Assembly (NCBI GenBank): GCA_964602655.1 | Contig: CAZRSF010000061.1 | Coordinates: 1 to 40,537 of the forward strand | Direction of reading: 5' to 3' | DNA length: 40,537 nucleotides | Source: Moduliflexus sp964602655 | GTDB taxonomy: Bacteria; Moduliflexota; Moduliflexia; Moduliflexales; Moduliflexaceae | In this document: piece by piece, positions 32,923 through 40,534 of the stretch | Numbering within the stretch: position 1 is the first letter of the stretch | Layout of the letters: each line of letters begins with the position of its first letter | Made by a program: the position numbers and the translations under genes | The notes under the pieces: generated by a model | Told to the model about the DNA's origin: nothing | Databases searched by the model: none | Seen by the model: only the letters and a program-made list of their open reading frames with translations

Positions 32923-33525
32923 TTATAAGCTGACGACTTTCCCGGCTCGCAGAATCGTTTCGGCGATGGTGTACATATTCGAAATCTCGCCGACTTTTAC
33001 CGATTCCTTGAGATTGTAATAGCCAAGACACGTTCCGCAGGCGAGAATCTCAATTCCGGCGTCGCGCAGCGCAATCAAATCATCCACAACCGCTGAGCCT
33101 TCGGCGACGAGCTTGACGCCACTGTTAAAAAAGATGATCGTGTCAGGCATCGGCGACACTTCGCTCAAGGTATGGAAAAAGGCGCGAATCAAAATATCGC
33201 CGAGTTCCGGCTCGCCGCGCCCCATGCGTTCGTCAGGAATCATCAGGACAAGCGGGCCGGTAGAGGATTCGGCGGTCGGCGCTGCCTGATGTTGATGCTC
33301 CGCTGCCTGCGTCTGTTCAGATTTCGCGAGATGCAAATAGATGCCATCCTGCTTCAGTTCGATATTAACTGAACAACCAAGCTTTTCTGCCATTTTGGAT
33401 ACATTATGCTGCGACGTTTCGTTATCAACAATCGTCAGCACCTCATCATGCTCTTTGAGCGCATTGCGTGTGCGAATCACTGGCTGCGGGCAGGCTGCTC
33501 CGCGAGCGTCAACAATATGTGCCAT
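32923..33525 (-). CDS. yedF: Selenium-metabolism protein YedF (TusA-DsrE fusion)
   Basis: Two-domain protein of 200 residues. Residues 1-70 are a TusA/SirA-like domain with the CPQP motif (C12) that carries sulfur or selenium as a persulfide or perselenide. Residues about 90-200 form a DsrE-like domain with C163 and C166 in CGTCLGYY. This architecture is the YedF family (TIGR03527) found with SelD in genomes that use selenium. GGAGG lies 5 bases before the ATG. It follows DUF3343 and the cysteine-desulfurase-like gene, a known selenium-gene neighbourhood. Role inferred: delivering selenium to SelD or to a labile Se cofactor. Confidence 0.92.
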   Translation of the reverse strand: MAHIVDARGAACPQPVIRTRNALKEHDEVLTIVDNETSQHNVSKMAEKLGCSVNIELKQDGIYLHLAKSEQTQAAEHQHQAAPTAESSTGPLVLMIPDERMGRGEPELGDILIRAFFHTLSEVSPMPDTIIFFNSGVKLVAEGSAVVDDLIALRDAGIEILACGTCLGYYNLKESVKVGEISNMYTIAETILRAGKVVSL

Positions 33526-33548
33526 AGTAACCTCCGTAAGCAGTATTT

Positions 33549-33579
33549 AACCTCACAGGTTTTAAAAACCTGTGAGGTT
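33549..33579. repeat. Palindromic repeat, family R1
   Basis: Fourteen-bp perfect arms AACCTCACAGGTTT and complement with a TAA loop, between the DUF3343 gene and yedF; nearly identical to the copy at 26-58. Confidence 0.95.
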
Positions 33580-33583
33580 TCAA

Positions 33584-33811
33584 TTAAATGTCATGAATGC
33601 CGATAATCGGCAGGTTGGCGGCTTCGAACGCCTGGCGGGCGCGTTCCTGATCGTCTCGCTGAATCCGCAGACAGACGCCACATTCAGAACTTAATACGCG
33701 AGGCACTGGAATTAACTTGGACGCAATTCCCGCCTGTTTCAAAATTTTTTCGCCGCGCAGCGCATGACTCGTTGATTGCAGCAAAATGACGGCGAATTTC
33801 TCCGAACTCAT
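33584..33811 (-). CDS. DUF3343 protein
   Basis: Small cytoplasmic protein of 75 residues with the DUF3343 signature: FAVILLQSTSHALRGEKILKQAGIASKLIPVPRVLSSECGVCLRI. C44 and C47 form a CxxC-type pair that could carry a persulfide or perselenide. AAGGAG is 6 bases upstream of the ATG, inside the end of the preceding gene, whose stop overlaps by four bases. In other genomes DUF3343 sits with YedF and with 2-hydroxyacyl-CoA dehydratase-like proteins (recalled), and both are here. Function is undefined. Confidence 0.88.
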   Translation of the reverse strand: MSSEKFAVILLQSTSHALRGEKILKQAGIASKLIPVPRVLSSECGVCLRIQRDDQERARQAFEAANLPIIGIHDI

Positions 33812-34962
33812 CGTTTGCTCCTTGCCAGCAGGCGAACAGCGGCAAGAGCGGCATTGATTTCGTCCGGCGTGTTGAACGCGCCAAGCCCGAAACGGATCGT
33901 TCCGCGTGGAAACGTGCCGATAGTTTTATGCGCCGCCGGGGAACAATGCAAGCCGACGCGGCAGCAGATGCCGAATTCTTCGTCAAGCCAGAACGCCGCG
34001 CTTGATGGCTCAACCTGTTCAATATTAAACGAAACGGTTGCCGTTTGCCGGGTTGCGTCCTGCGTTCCGTACACTGTGACGCCGGGGATGTCACGCAGAC
34101 CGTTCAAAAGCAGCCGCGTCAAGGCGATCTCATCTTCACGAATCTGTTCAAGTCCACGTTCCTTGATCCAGCGCAGCGCGGCTGACAGGCCGGCGATGCC
34201 GACGGCGTTCAGCGTGCCGCTTTCGAATCTGTCCGGCAGAAAGCCCGGCTGGATTTCCAATTCCGACGCGCTGCCCGTGCCACCGCGTTTTAACGGCGTA
34301 AATTCCGAAAGTTTGACCCGCTCGCCGATAATCAGCCCGCCTGTGCCGGTTGGCCCAAGCAGCGCTTTATGGCCGGTAAACGCTAACAAATCAATCTGCT
34401 CGGTTTGCATGTCAATCGGACAGAATCCGGCGCTTTGCGCGGCATCCAGCAGAAATAAGAGGTTGTGTTCCCTCGCGATAACGCCGATCTCGCGAATCGG
34501 CTGAATTGTGCCGACGACATTCGAAGCATGATTCAGCGCGATCATCACGGTATTAGGGCGAATGGCGGCGCGAATCTCTTCGGCATTCAGCAGACCTTGC
34601 GGCGAGCAGGGAATGACGGAGAGTTCCACACCCTGTTCTTCGAGGGCGCGCAGCGGGCGCATCATGGAGTTATGCTCCATGCTGCTGGCGATGACATGCT
34701 GACCGGGGCGCAGGATGCCACAAAGCGCCAAATTCAGCGCTTCAGTGACATTGTGGGTGAAAATAACCCGCAGCGCGTCCGAGGCGTGGAAGAGTTCGGC
34801 GATGGCTTCTCGTGTTTCATACACAAGCCGCCCGGCTTCGACAGAAAGACGATGACCGCCGCGACCGGGGCTTGCGCCGATGTCGGAGAGAAAGCGCGTC
34901 ATCGCTTCGGCGACATAAGGCGGCTTCGGCCAGGATGTTGCGGCATTATCGAAGTAGATCAT
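33808..34962 (-). CDS. Cysteine desulfurase-family protein (aminotransferase class V, EF2568-like)
   Basis: PLP enzyme that probably takes S or Se from (seleno)cysteine. In 384 residues: PLP lysine K199 in FTGHKALLG, the substrate loop Cys C340 in RVGLHCSP (with C333-C334 just before), and N-terminal IYFDNAATSWPKPPYV. This matches the TIGR01977 group (am_tr_V_EF2568), which co-occurs with SelD and YedF in selenium-using bacteria. It is the first gene of the minus-strand run and overlaps DUF3343 by four bases. The upstream ribosome binding site is modest. Confidence 0.9.
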   Translation of the reverse strand: MIYFDNAATSWPKPPYVAEAMTRFLSDIGASPGRGGHRLSVEAGRLVYETREAIAELFHASDALRVIFTHNVTEALNLALCGILRPGQHVIASSMEHNSMMRPLRALEEQGVELSVIPCSPQGLLNAEEIRAAIRPNTVMIALNHASNVVGTIQPIREIGVIAREHNLLFLLDAAQSAGFCPIDMQTEQIDLLAFTGHKALLGPTGTGGLIIGERVKLSEFTPLKRGGTGSASELEIQPGFLPDRFESGTLNAVGIAGLSAALRWIKERGLEQIREDEIALTRLLLNGLRDIPGVTVYGTQDATRQTATVSFNIEQVEPSSAAFWLDEEFGICCRVGLHCSPAAHKTIGTFPRGTIRFGLGAFNTPDEINAALAAVRLLARSKR

Positions 34963-35005
34963 ACGGTCAATTTCTCTGGCAGGCGCCAGTCATGACCGCA
35001 AAAGG

Positions 35006-35028
35006 CGGCATTTCACGCTGAAATGCCG
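35006..35028. repeat. Palindrome CGGCATTTCA/TGAAATGCCG
   Basis: Perfect 10-bp arms with loop CGC, 44 bases upstream of the desulfurase-like start codon. Confidence 0.88.
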
Positions 35029-35073
35029 TGAGGCTGGAAACGGTCACAAACAGACCTGCACAGATGAGCGAAA

Positions 35074-35091
35074 GAACGCCGCCCGGCGTTC
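35074..35091. repeat. Short palindrome GAACGCCG/CGGCGTTC
   Basis: Eight-bp perfect arms with a 2-base loop; the arm core resembles family R5. Confidence 0.8.
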
Positions 35092-35236
35092 CTGAAAATT
35101 ATTCAGATACGATACAGATACATTTTCATAAAAATGACGCCTGACCGAATCGAGAAAGTTTGACAAGTATTTTTTGTCGAAAAAAGGAATTCGAGTGAAT
35201 GGAGAGGTGATTATGAAGAGTCCTGGTGAATGGATC

Positions 35237-35259
35237 GAGACGCCCCGGCGGGGCGTCTC
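35237..35259. repeat. Palindromic repeat, family R4
   Basis: Perfect 10-bp arms GAGACGCCCC/GGGGCGTCTC with loop GGC, 11 bases beyond the dctM stop codon; probable transcript end. Confidence 0.92.
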
Positions 35260-35270
35260 TACGGTAAACA

Positions 35271-36572
35271 TTATTTTGTTCCCATCAGCAAATTGGGGAC
35301 GAACATAATCAGGTCGGGGGCATACGTCACCAGCATCAGCACGGCAATCATGGTAAAGAAAAATGGAAGCAGCGCTTTGGTCATCTGCTCCATCGAAATC
35401 TTTCCAATTGCACAGCCGACGAATAAGGCGGAACCGACCGGCGGCGTACATAAACCGATAGCTAAATTCAGAATCAGGATGATGCCGAAATGCACCGGAT
35501 GAACTCCTAACTTCATCATCACCGGCATAAGAATCGGCGTACAGATCACGATCAGCGGCGCCATGTCCATGATGCAGCCTAACCCCAACAGCAGCACATT
35601 AATCAACAGCAGGATGACGTTTTTATTGTCGCTTATTGACAACAAGGCGTTGGTGGCATACGTCGGAATCTTGAGATAGGCGAGCAGATAGCCGAACGCA
35701 TTCGCGGTGGCGATCAGCGTCATGACCATTGCCAGCGTTTTCAAGGACGAATACAAAATTTTCGGCATACGCGAAAGCGGAATTTCGCGATAGACGAAAA
35801 ACGTGACGCAAAAGGCATACACGCAAGCAATCGCCGAGGATTCGGTGGCGGTAAAGATGCCGCCGAGCACGCCGCCGACGATAATCACGGCTGTAAATAA
35901 GCCCCAGGCCGCCTCGCGGGTGCATTTCAGCGCATCTTTGAAAGTAATCTTTTCGCCTTTGGGATAATTACGCCGCACGGCGATGATATAACTGGAAATC
36001 ATCAGGCCAACACCGAGCAGGATGCCTGGCACGAATCCGGCCAGAAACAATGCGCCGACCGACACGCCGCCCGCGGCGACCGAGTAAATAATCATGTTGT
36101 GGCTCGGTGGAATCAAGACTCCCTGACATGCGCCGGTAATGGTGACGCCCACCGAATAATCGGTATCGTATCCTTTTTTCTTCATCATCGGAATCATGAT
36201 TGACCCGATTGACGACGCATCAGCGACCGCAGAACCGGAAATGCCGCCAAAAAACATGCTGGCGAGCACATTGACTAATGCCAATCCGCCGCGTAGGCGA
36301 CCGACAAAGATGTTAGAAAATTCAATTAAACGTTTAGAGATTCCGCCTTCCCCCATCAACTCGCCCGAAATGATAAAAAAAGGAATCGCTAACAACGCAA
36401 ACGAGTTGACGCCGCGCACCATTTGTTGTGAAATAATCAGCAACGGAATTTTCAAATAGGCCGCTGTAACAATCGAAGAAACCGCCAACGTAAACGCGAT
36501 GGGGACGCGCAAAACCAACAAAACCCCAAACACGCTGAATAACAGGATAATCGCAATATTTTGATCAGGCAT
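35271..36572 (-). CDS. dctM: TRAP transporter large permease DctM
   Basis: Twelve-segment inner-membrane subunit that carries the substrate with Na+ in a tripartite TRAP importer. The 433 residues are very hydrophobic with DctM signatures: VPIAFTLAVSSIV, NSFALLAIPFFIISGELMGEGGISKRLIEF, MFFGGISGSAVADASSIGSIMIPMM and LNLAIGLCTPPVGSALFVG. ATG 36572 has AAGGAAGG 8 bases upstream and is preferred over a GTG three codons earlier. It overlaps dctQ by eight bases and follows dctP and dctQ, forming a complete TRAP operon next to KDG/KDPG genes. Confidence 0.93.
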   Translation of the reverse strand: MPDQNIAIILLFSVFGVLLVLRVPIAFTLAVSSIVTAAYLKIPLLIISQQMVRGVNSFALLAIPFFIISGELMGEGGISKRLIEFSNIFVGRLRGGLALVNVLASMFFGGISGSAVADASSIGSIMIPMMKKKGYDTDYSVGVTITGACQGVLIPPSHNMIIYSVAAGGVSVGALFLAGFVPGILLGVGLMISSYIIAVRRNYPKGEKITFKDALKCTREAAWGLFTAVIIVGGVLGGIFTATESSAIACVYAFCVTFFVYREIPLSRMPKILYSSLKTLAMVMTLIATANAFGYLLAYLKIPTYATNALLSISDNKNVILLLINVLLLGLGCIMDMAPLIVICTPILMPVMMKLGVHPVHFGIILILNLAIGLCTPPVGSALFVGCAIGKISMEQMTKALLPFFFTMIAVLMLVTYAPDLIMFVPNLLMGTK

Positions 36573-37086
36573 GGGCGTCACCTTCCTTTTGTAAACGTTT
36601 CTCTAATAAATCTTCTTCTTTTTCCAGACCGAACAAATCCATGAAGGCGTCATAGACAATCAAGACCCCGGTGATCGGCACGAAGATATAACCTGCCGCC
36701 GCCGGCAATCCGGTCGCGGGCAGCGTTGACATCATGCCGTTCTGCACGAGCAGAATGCCATGATAAACCAGGACAAACCCGATCAAAAGAATGGAGACAT
36801 CTGCGATTTTGGTAATGATCCCGTTCTGAATGCGTTTCGGCAGCCACATGACGAACAATTCGATAGAAATGTGCAATTTGTTTTTGACGCCGATTGCCAT
36901 CGCAATAAAGCTGAACCAGACCATCAGCAGCAAACAGACCTCTTCCACCCAGGATATGCTGAAATTCAGCGCATAGCGGCAAAACACCTGGACGCTGATC
37001 AAAATGACCATCAGGAATAACTGGAAAATCGCTAAGTAGCCCATGAACAGATGCACCATATTCATGACCTTCTTGATACCGTTCAT
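36565..37086 (-). CDS. dctQ: TRAP transporter small permease DctQ
   Basis: Four-segment membrane subunit of the TRAP importer; 173 residues. Hydrophobic stretches lie at about 13-37, 50-70, 92-112 and 132-152. DctQ features: VLISVQVFCRYALNFSISWVEEVCLLLMVWFSFIAMAIGVKNKLHISIELF. It overlaps dctM, implying coupled translation. GGGGGG precedes the ATG. The last 20 residues are charged. Confidence 0.9.
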   Translation of the reverse strand: MNGIKKVMNMVHLFMGYLAIFQLFLMVILISVQVFCRYALNFSISWVEEVCLLLMVWFSFIAMAIGVKNKLHISIELFVMWLPKRIQNGIITKIADVSILLIGFVLVYHGILLVQNGMMSTLPATGLPAAAGYIFVPITGVLIVYDAFMDLFGLEKEEDLLEKRLQKEGDAHA

Positions 37087-37109
37087 ACCGAACCCCCCGC
37101 TGAGGCGAA

Positions 37110-37140
37110 AGGAGTGCGAACCATGCCGTCTCGCACTCCT
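37110..37140. repeat. Palindromic repeat, family R2
   Basis: Ten-bp perfect arms AGGAGTGCGA/TCGCACTCCT between dctP and dctQ; may reduce read-through so that the receptor outnumbers the permease. Confidence 0.9.
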
Positions 37141-37160
37141 GAATTCATGCTCTATCGGAC

Positions 37161-38144
37161 TTACTTCGTCTCCTGAATCTGTTTGATCAAGTCGGCGTAT
37201 TCCGCGCCATACTTTTCATACAGCGGCTGCATGGCTTTCTGGAATTCTTCTACTGTGGCAGGCTCAAGATAGGTAATCGTACATCCGGCGGCTTTGGCTT
37301 TTTCTTCGTCGGCTTTCTCGCGCGCAGCCCATTTTTCAATCTGGAATGGGGTCGCATCTTTTGCGGCCTGTTTGATCAATTCCTGATCTTCCGGCGAAAG
37401 TTTGGCCATCGTCACCTGGCTGGCGACCGTAATTTCAGGCACCATCGTGTGGCGGTCAACAGTGTAGAATTTCGCGACTTCGAAATGGCTGGCGGAAATA
37501 TAGCTCGGCCAGTTGTTCTCCGCGCCGTCAATCACGCCGGTCTGCAAGGCGCTGTACACATCGCCCATCGGCATCGGGCTGGGGGACGCGCCGAACGTTT
37601 CAATCATTTCCATCATGAGTTTGCTCTGTTGCACGCGGATTTTCATCCCTTTCAAATCAGCGATGCTTTTGATTTCTTTTTTGGAATTGTAGAAGCTGCG
37701 GGCACCGGCATCATACCAGTTCAAGCCGATCAATTTGGCTTTTTCCACTGATTTCAACATGCTTTCGCCAATCGGGCCGTTCAACACTTTCCACATGTGT
37801 TCGGTATCGCGATACAGATATGGCATTTGCAGCGCATTCAAATCTTTGGCAAATTCCGATACTGGCGATACGCTGATACGCGCAAAGTCAATCGCGCCGA
37901 ACTGCACTTGCTCGACGACCGTTTTCTCATCGCCTAACTGAGCGCCGAAATAAACTTCGACTTTGATGCGGCCTTGCGAGCGTTCTTCCACTAATCGCGC
38001 AAATTCCAGGTTGCCTAACGTGGTGGGGTAATCTGCCGGATGAATTTCCGCTAAACGCAGCACGATCTGATCGGCGGCAAACGCGGTAAAGGAGAGTGAC
38101 AGCGTGAATACAACAACCAGCGCCATTAAAAAGAATCGTTTCAT
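37161..38144 (-). CDS. dctP: TRAP substrate-binding protein DctP (uronate-type)
   Basis: Periplasmic receptor of the TRAP importer. ATG 38144 has AGGAG 8 bases upstream and opens a clean signal peptide (1-23, ends TAFA), giving 327 residues. DctP motifs: the carboxylate-binding Arg in GMKIRVQQSKLMMEMIETFGASPSPMPMGDVYSALQTGVIDGAENNWPSY, followed by EVAKFYTVDRHTMVPE. The AENNWPSY and H-x-x-x-PE pattern is like receptors for glucuronate/galacturonate. That fits the downstream KDG kinase and KDPG aldolase genes' pathway. A LacI-type operator lies about 145 bases upstream. Confidence 0.9.
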   Translation of the reverse strand: MKRFFLMALVVVFTLSLSFTAFAADQIVLRLAEIHPADYPTTLGNLEFARLVEERSQGRIKVEVYFGAQLGDEKTVVEQVQFGAIDFARISVSPVSEFAKDLNALQMPYLYRDTEHMWKVLNGPIGESMLKSVEKAKLIGLNWYDAGARSFYNSKKEIKSIADLKGMKIRVQQSKLMMEMIETFGASPSPMPMGDVYSALQTGVIDGAENNWPSYISASHFEVAKFYTVDRHTMVPEITVASQVTMAKLSPEDQELIKQAAKDATPFQIEKWAAREKADEEKAKAAGCTITYLEPATVEEFQKAMQPLYEKYGAEYADLIKQIQETK

Positions 38145-38288
38145 AATATGTTCTCCTGTGATGATGTTTACGTTATTCATTGATGTTCGAATGTGGGGAA
38201 CTACTCGTTACACTATCTGTTGCTTTCGTGGTCGCGCACAGCCTCACCTCCCGCACAGGATAGGTTATGGAAGACATTTTTTGTAAAC

Positions 38289-38306
38289 ATGGTAAGCGTT
38301 TACCAT
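38289..38306. promoter_or_regulatory. LacI/GalR-family operator upstream of dctP
   Basis: ATGGTAAGC|GTTTACCAT: 18-bp dyad with 8 of 9 pairs matching and a central CG, the form of LacI-family operators. On the minus strand TTGACA (38319-38324) lies 12 bases upstream of it, so the dyad would overlap the -10 region and a bound regulator would block the TRAP promoter. No regulator gene is in the window. Confidence 0.65.
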
Positions 38307-38360
38307 AAGAAGAAATTCTGTCAAGAAAATTTCACAAAAGAGAACAGAAAATTTTCTGCG

Positions 38361-38397
38361 ACAAACCTCACAGGTCTCCAAGACCTGTGAGGTTTGT
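38361..38397. repeat. Palindromic repeat, family R1
   Basis: Perfect 17-bp arms (core ACAAACCTCACAGGTCT) with loop CCA, 5 bases beyond the kdgK stop codon. Confidence 0.95.
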
Positions 38398-38402
38398 GTT
38401 GA

Positions 38403-39440
38403 TCAGCGCGACACGCGCCCGGAGGCGTCCCCTTTCATCAACTGTTCGACTTCCGCCACGCTGACAAGATTCACGTCGCCGAAAATCGAATGTTTCAGGC
38501 AGGACGCCGCGACTGCGAAATTCAACGCTTTCTGCGGATCGTTCTGATAGGTCAACAACCCGTAAATCAAGCCTGCGCCAAAGGAATCGCCGCCGCCGAC
38601 GCGATCCACGATATGCGTGATCTGGTAGATCGGCGCGAGATAGACGTTTTTCAGGTCATACAGCAAACCTGACCAGGTGTTATGGCTGGCGCTGAGGGAG
38701 CCGCGCAGCGTAATCGCCACTTTTTTCAGGTTTGGAAATTTCGCGACCAGCCCTTCGGCGACGGCGCGATACATCTCGCCATCTACTTTGCCGGAGGTAA
38801 TATCCGCGCCCGGCGCGTGAATGCCGAACACCTTTTCGGCGTCTTCTTCGTTGCCGATGGAGACATCGGAGTAACTCACGAGTTCCGGCATGACTTCTTG
38901 CGCGGTTTTGCCCCATTTCCAGAGTTTGGCGCGATAATTCAAATCGCAGGAGACGGTCAGCCCTTTGGCTTTCGCGACTTTCACGGCTTCGAGGCAGACA
39001 TCTGCTAATCCCTTTGAAATCGCGGGCGTGATGCCAGTCCAGTGAAACCAGGTCGCGCCTTCAAACACTTTATTCCAATCAATCATGCCCGGCTCGATGG
39101 TGGAAATCGAAGAACCGGCACGATCGTAAATCACTTTGCTGCTGCGCTGCATCGTGCCCATTTCCAAAAAATAGATGCCCATACGGTCGCCGCCCCGCGC
39201 GATCTGCGATGTGCCGACGCCGAATTGACGCAGCGACATGATGCAGGCGTCACCGATTTCATTTTTCGGCAGGCGCGTGACATATTCCACCGGAACGCCG
39301 TAATTCGCCAATGAAACAGCGACGTTCGCCTCACCGCCCCCATAAATAACGTCAAACGAACGCGCCTGCGTAAAGCGCTGATATCCAACCGGCGACAGGC
39401 GCAACATGACTTCACCAAAACAGACGACTTTTTGACTCAT
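38403..39440 (-). CDS. kdgK: 2-keto-3-deoxygluconate kinase (PfkB family)
   Basis: Phosphorylates 2-keto-3-deoxygluconate to KDPG in hexuronate catabolism. PfkB sugar kinase of 345 residues: N-terminal VVCFGEVMLRLSP, the GGGEANVAVSLANYG motif at 31-45, DWNKVFEGATWFHWTGITPAIS and the catalytic GGGDSFGAG with base D285. The opening LRLSPxGYxRFxQA and GITPAIS fit KDG kinases rather than fructokinase. It follows kdgA on the same strand and precedes the TRAP uronate-type transporter. The ribosome binding site is weak; the 23-bp-arm palindrome lies just upstream. Confidence 0.9.
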   Translation of the reverse strand: MSQKVVCFGEVMLRLSPVGYQRFTQARSFDVIYGGGEANVAVSLANYGVPVEYVTRLPKNEIGDACIMSLRQFGVGTSQIARGGDRMGIYFLEMGTMQRSSKVIYDRAGSSISTIEPGMIDWNKVFEGATWFHWTGITPAISKGLADVCLEAVKVAKAKGLTVSCDLNYRAKLWKWGKTAQEVMPELVSYSDVSIGNEEDAEKVFGIHAPGADITSGKVDGEMYRAVAEGLVAKFPNLKKVAITLRGSLSASHNTWSGLLYDLKNVYLAPIYQITHIVDRVGGGDSFGAGLIYGLLTYQNDPQKALNFAVAASCLKHSIFGDVNLVSVAEVEQLMKGDASGRVSR

Positions 39441-39448
39441 GATATTAT

Positions 39449-39498
39449 TTCCGCGCTGCGTAGGGGCGTTCGAATGAACGCCCCTACGCAGCGCGGAA
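39449..39498. repeat. Large perfect palindrome, family R5
   Basis: Perfect 23-bp arms (39449-39471, 39476-39498) with centre GAAT; the longest perfect dyad in the window. It ends 9 bases upstream of the kdgK start codon, so it may affect kdgK initiation. Confidence 0.95.
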
Positions 39499-39522
39499 GA
39501 TGTATATGTTTATGCTTTTTGT

Positions 39523-39566
39523 AGGGCGAAACTATTGTTTCGCCCTTGCCGAAACAGAGTTTCGGC
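39523..39566. repeat. Two adjacent small hairpins after kdgA
   Basis: AGGGCGAAA-CTATTG-TTTCGCCCT (39523-39546) followed by a GCCGAAAC/GTTTCGGC hairpin (about 39548-39566). The first shares the GGGCGAAAC arm of family R6. Confidence 0.88.
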
Positions 39567-39574
39567 ATACAGAT

Positions 39575-40534
39575 TTATTTCTGAAGCAAATGCACGGCAA
39601 AGCCGGAAATTTCGATATCTAAATAAACAGACTGGGGTTTGCCGTTTTTCTCTTTCGCCGTTTCAGGACGAGTCGCGACCCCTTTCCGCTTTAAATAGGC
39701 AGCGGCGCGGGGAATGCTGTTGGTCGAAATGGCAAGATGGCCGTGTGTTCCAAGAAACGGCGATTTCATCAATTCGAAGCGCGTCCCGGCAAACACGGAA
39801 CTTGCGCCGTCTTTGGTCGCGAACGCAAACAGATTCTCGAACATATTCGCCGACGCTGTCGCGGCGTCTGCGGACGTTTCGTTGATGCCGACATGTGCGA
39901 GATCGAAACCGAGCGTCGTGATGACGGCTTCTGCTGTCAGGCGGGTAATTTCGGCAAAATTGCCGGACGAAATCAGATCGGATTTCACCATCCAACTCCC
40001 ACCGCAGGCGACGACTTTATTGAAGGCCAAATAGGTATTGATATTGGTTTGATCAATGCCGCCGGTCGGAATAAACGAGACGCTGCCATACGGCGCAGCA
40101 ATCGCTTTGAGCATCGCCAATCCGCCGGACGCTTCCGCCGGGAAAAATTTCACCACATTCAACCCCATTTCTAAGGCCATTTCGACTTGCGTCGGCGCAT
40201 TGATGCCCGGCGTGATCATAATATTATTTTCGACGCAGTATTGCACGACTTTCGGATTAAATCCCGGCGACACGAGAAACTTCGCGCCTGCCGCCACCGC
40301 GCGCTGCGCCTGTTCCACCGTCAAAACCGTCCCCGCGCCGACCAGCATGTCGGGGAGTTCGCTGCTCAAAATTCTGATGGATTCTTCGGCGGCGGCTGTC
40401 CGAAAGGTAATTTCCGCAATCGGCAAACCGCCCGACATTAACGCTTTGCCGAGCGCAAGCGCGTCTTTGGCATTTTCAATCGCCACCACCGGCACAATGC
40501 CGACTTCTCGAATCATCTGTAAAATATCGCTCAT
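39575..40534 (-). CDS. eda: KDPG/KHG aldolase with C-terminal VOC-like domain
   Basis: Cleaves 2-keto-3-deoxy-6-phosphogluconate to pyruvate and glyceraldehyde-3-phosphate, the last step after KDG kinase. Residues 1-205 are class I KDPG/KHG aldolase: E41 in IAEITFRT, VGAGTVLT, FLVSPGFNP, and the Schiff-base K129 in NVVKFFPAEASGG. Residues about 210-319 (FDLAHVGINETSADAATASANMFENLFAF ... SGFAVHLLQK) resemble a glyoxalase/VOC beta-alpha-beta domain, making the protein about 110 residues longer than the E. coli Eda. Similar two-domain forms are recalled from Clostridia. The ATG lies 3 bases from the window end, so upstream signals are not visible. Confidence 0.9.
   Translation of the reverse strand: MSDILQMIREVGIVPVVAIENAKDALALGKALMSGGLPIAEITFRTAAAEESIRILSSELPDMLVGAGTVLTVEQAQRAVAAGAKFLVSPGFNPKVVQYCVENNIMITPGINAPTQVEMALEMGLNVVKFFPAEASGGLAMLKAIAAPYGSVSFIPTGGIDQTNINTYLAFNKVVACGGSWMVKSDLISSGNFAEITRLTAEAVITTLGFDLAHVGINETSADAATASANMFENLFAFATKDGASSVFAGTRFELMKSPFLGTHGHLAISTNSIPRAAAYLKRKGVATRPETAKEKNGKPQSVYLDIEISGFAVHLLQK

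Larger units (their letters stand above)
34963..35270. other. Intergenic region upstream of the selenium-linked run
   Basis: Three hairpins (35006-35028, 35074-35091, 35237-35259) fill this 308-base gap between the TRAP operon end and the desulfurase start. The selenium-operon promoter should be here on the minus strand; none was picked with confidence. Confidence 0.6.

Noticed and set aside
32734..33031. Minus-strand open frame overlapping the 3' end of yedF and its leader
   Set aside because: Half of it is yedF out of frame and part is the R2 palindrome. The remaining stretch ending in VATMILH reads protein-like and might be a gene relic, but no start signal or family is recognised.
26..39498. 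CRISPR array
   Set aside because: The repeated palindromes are scattered singly in gene gaps with no regular spacers and no cas genes.
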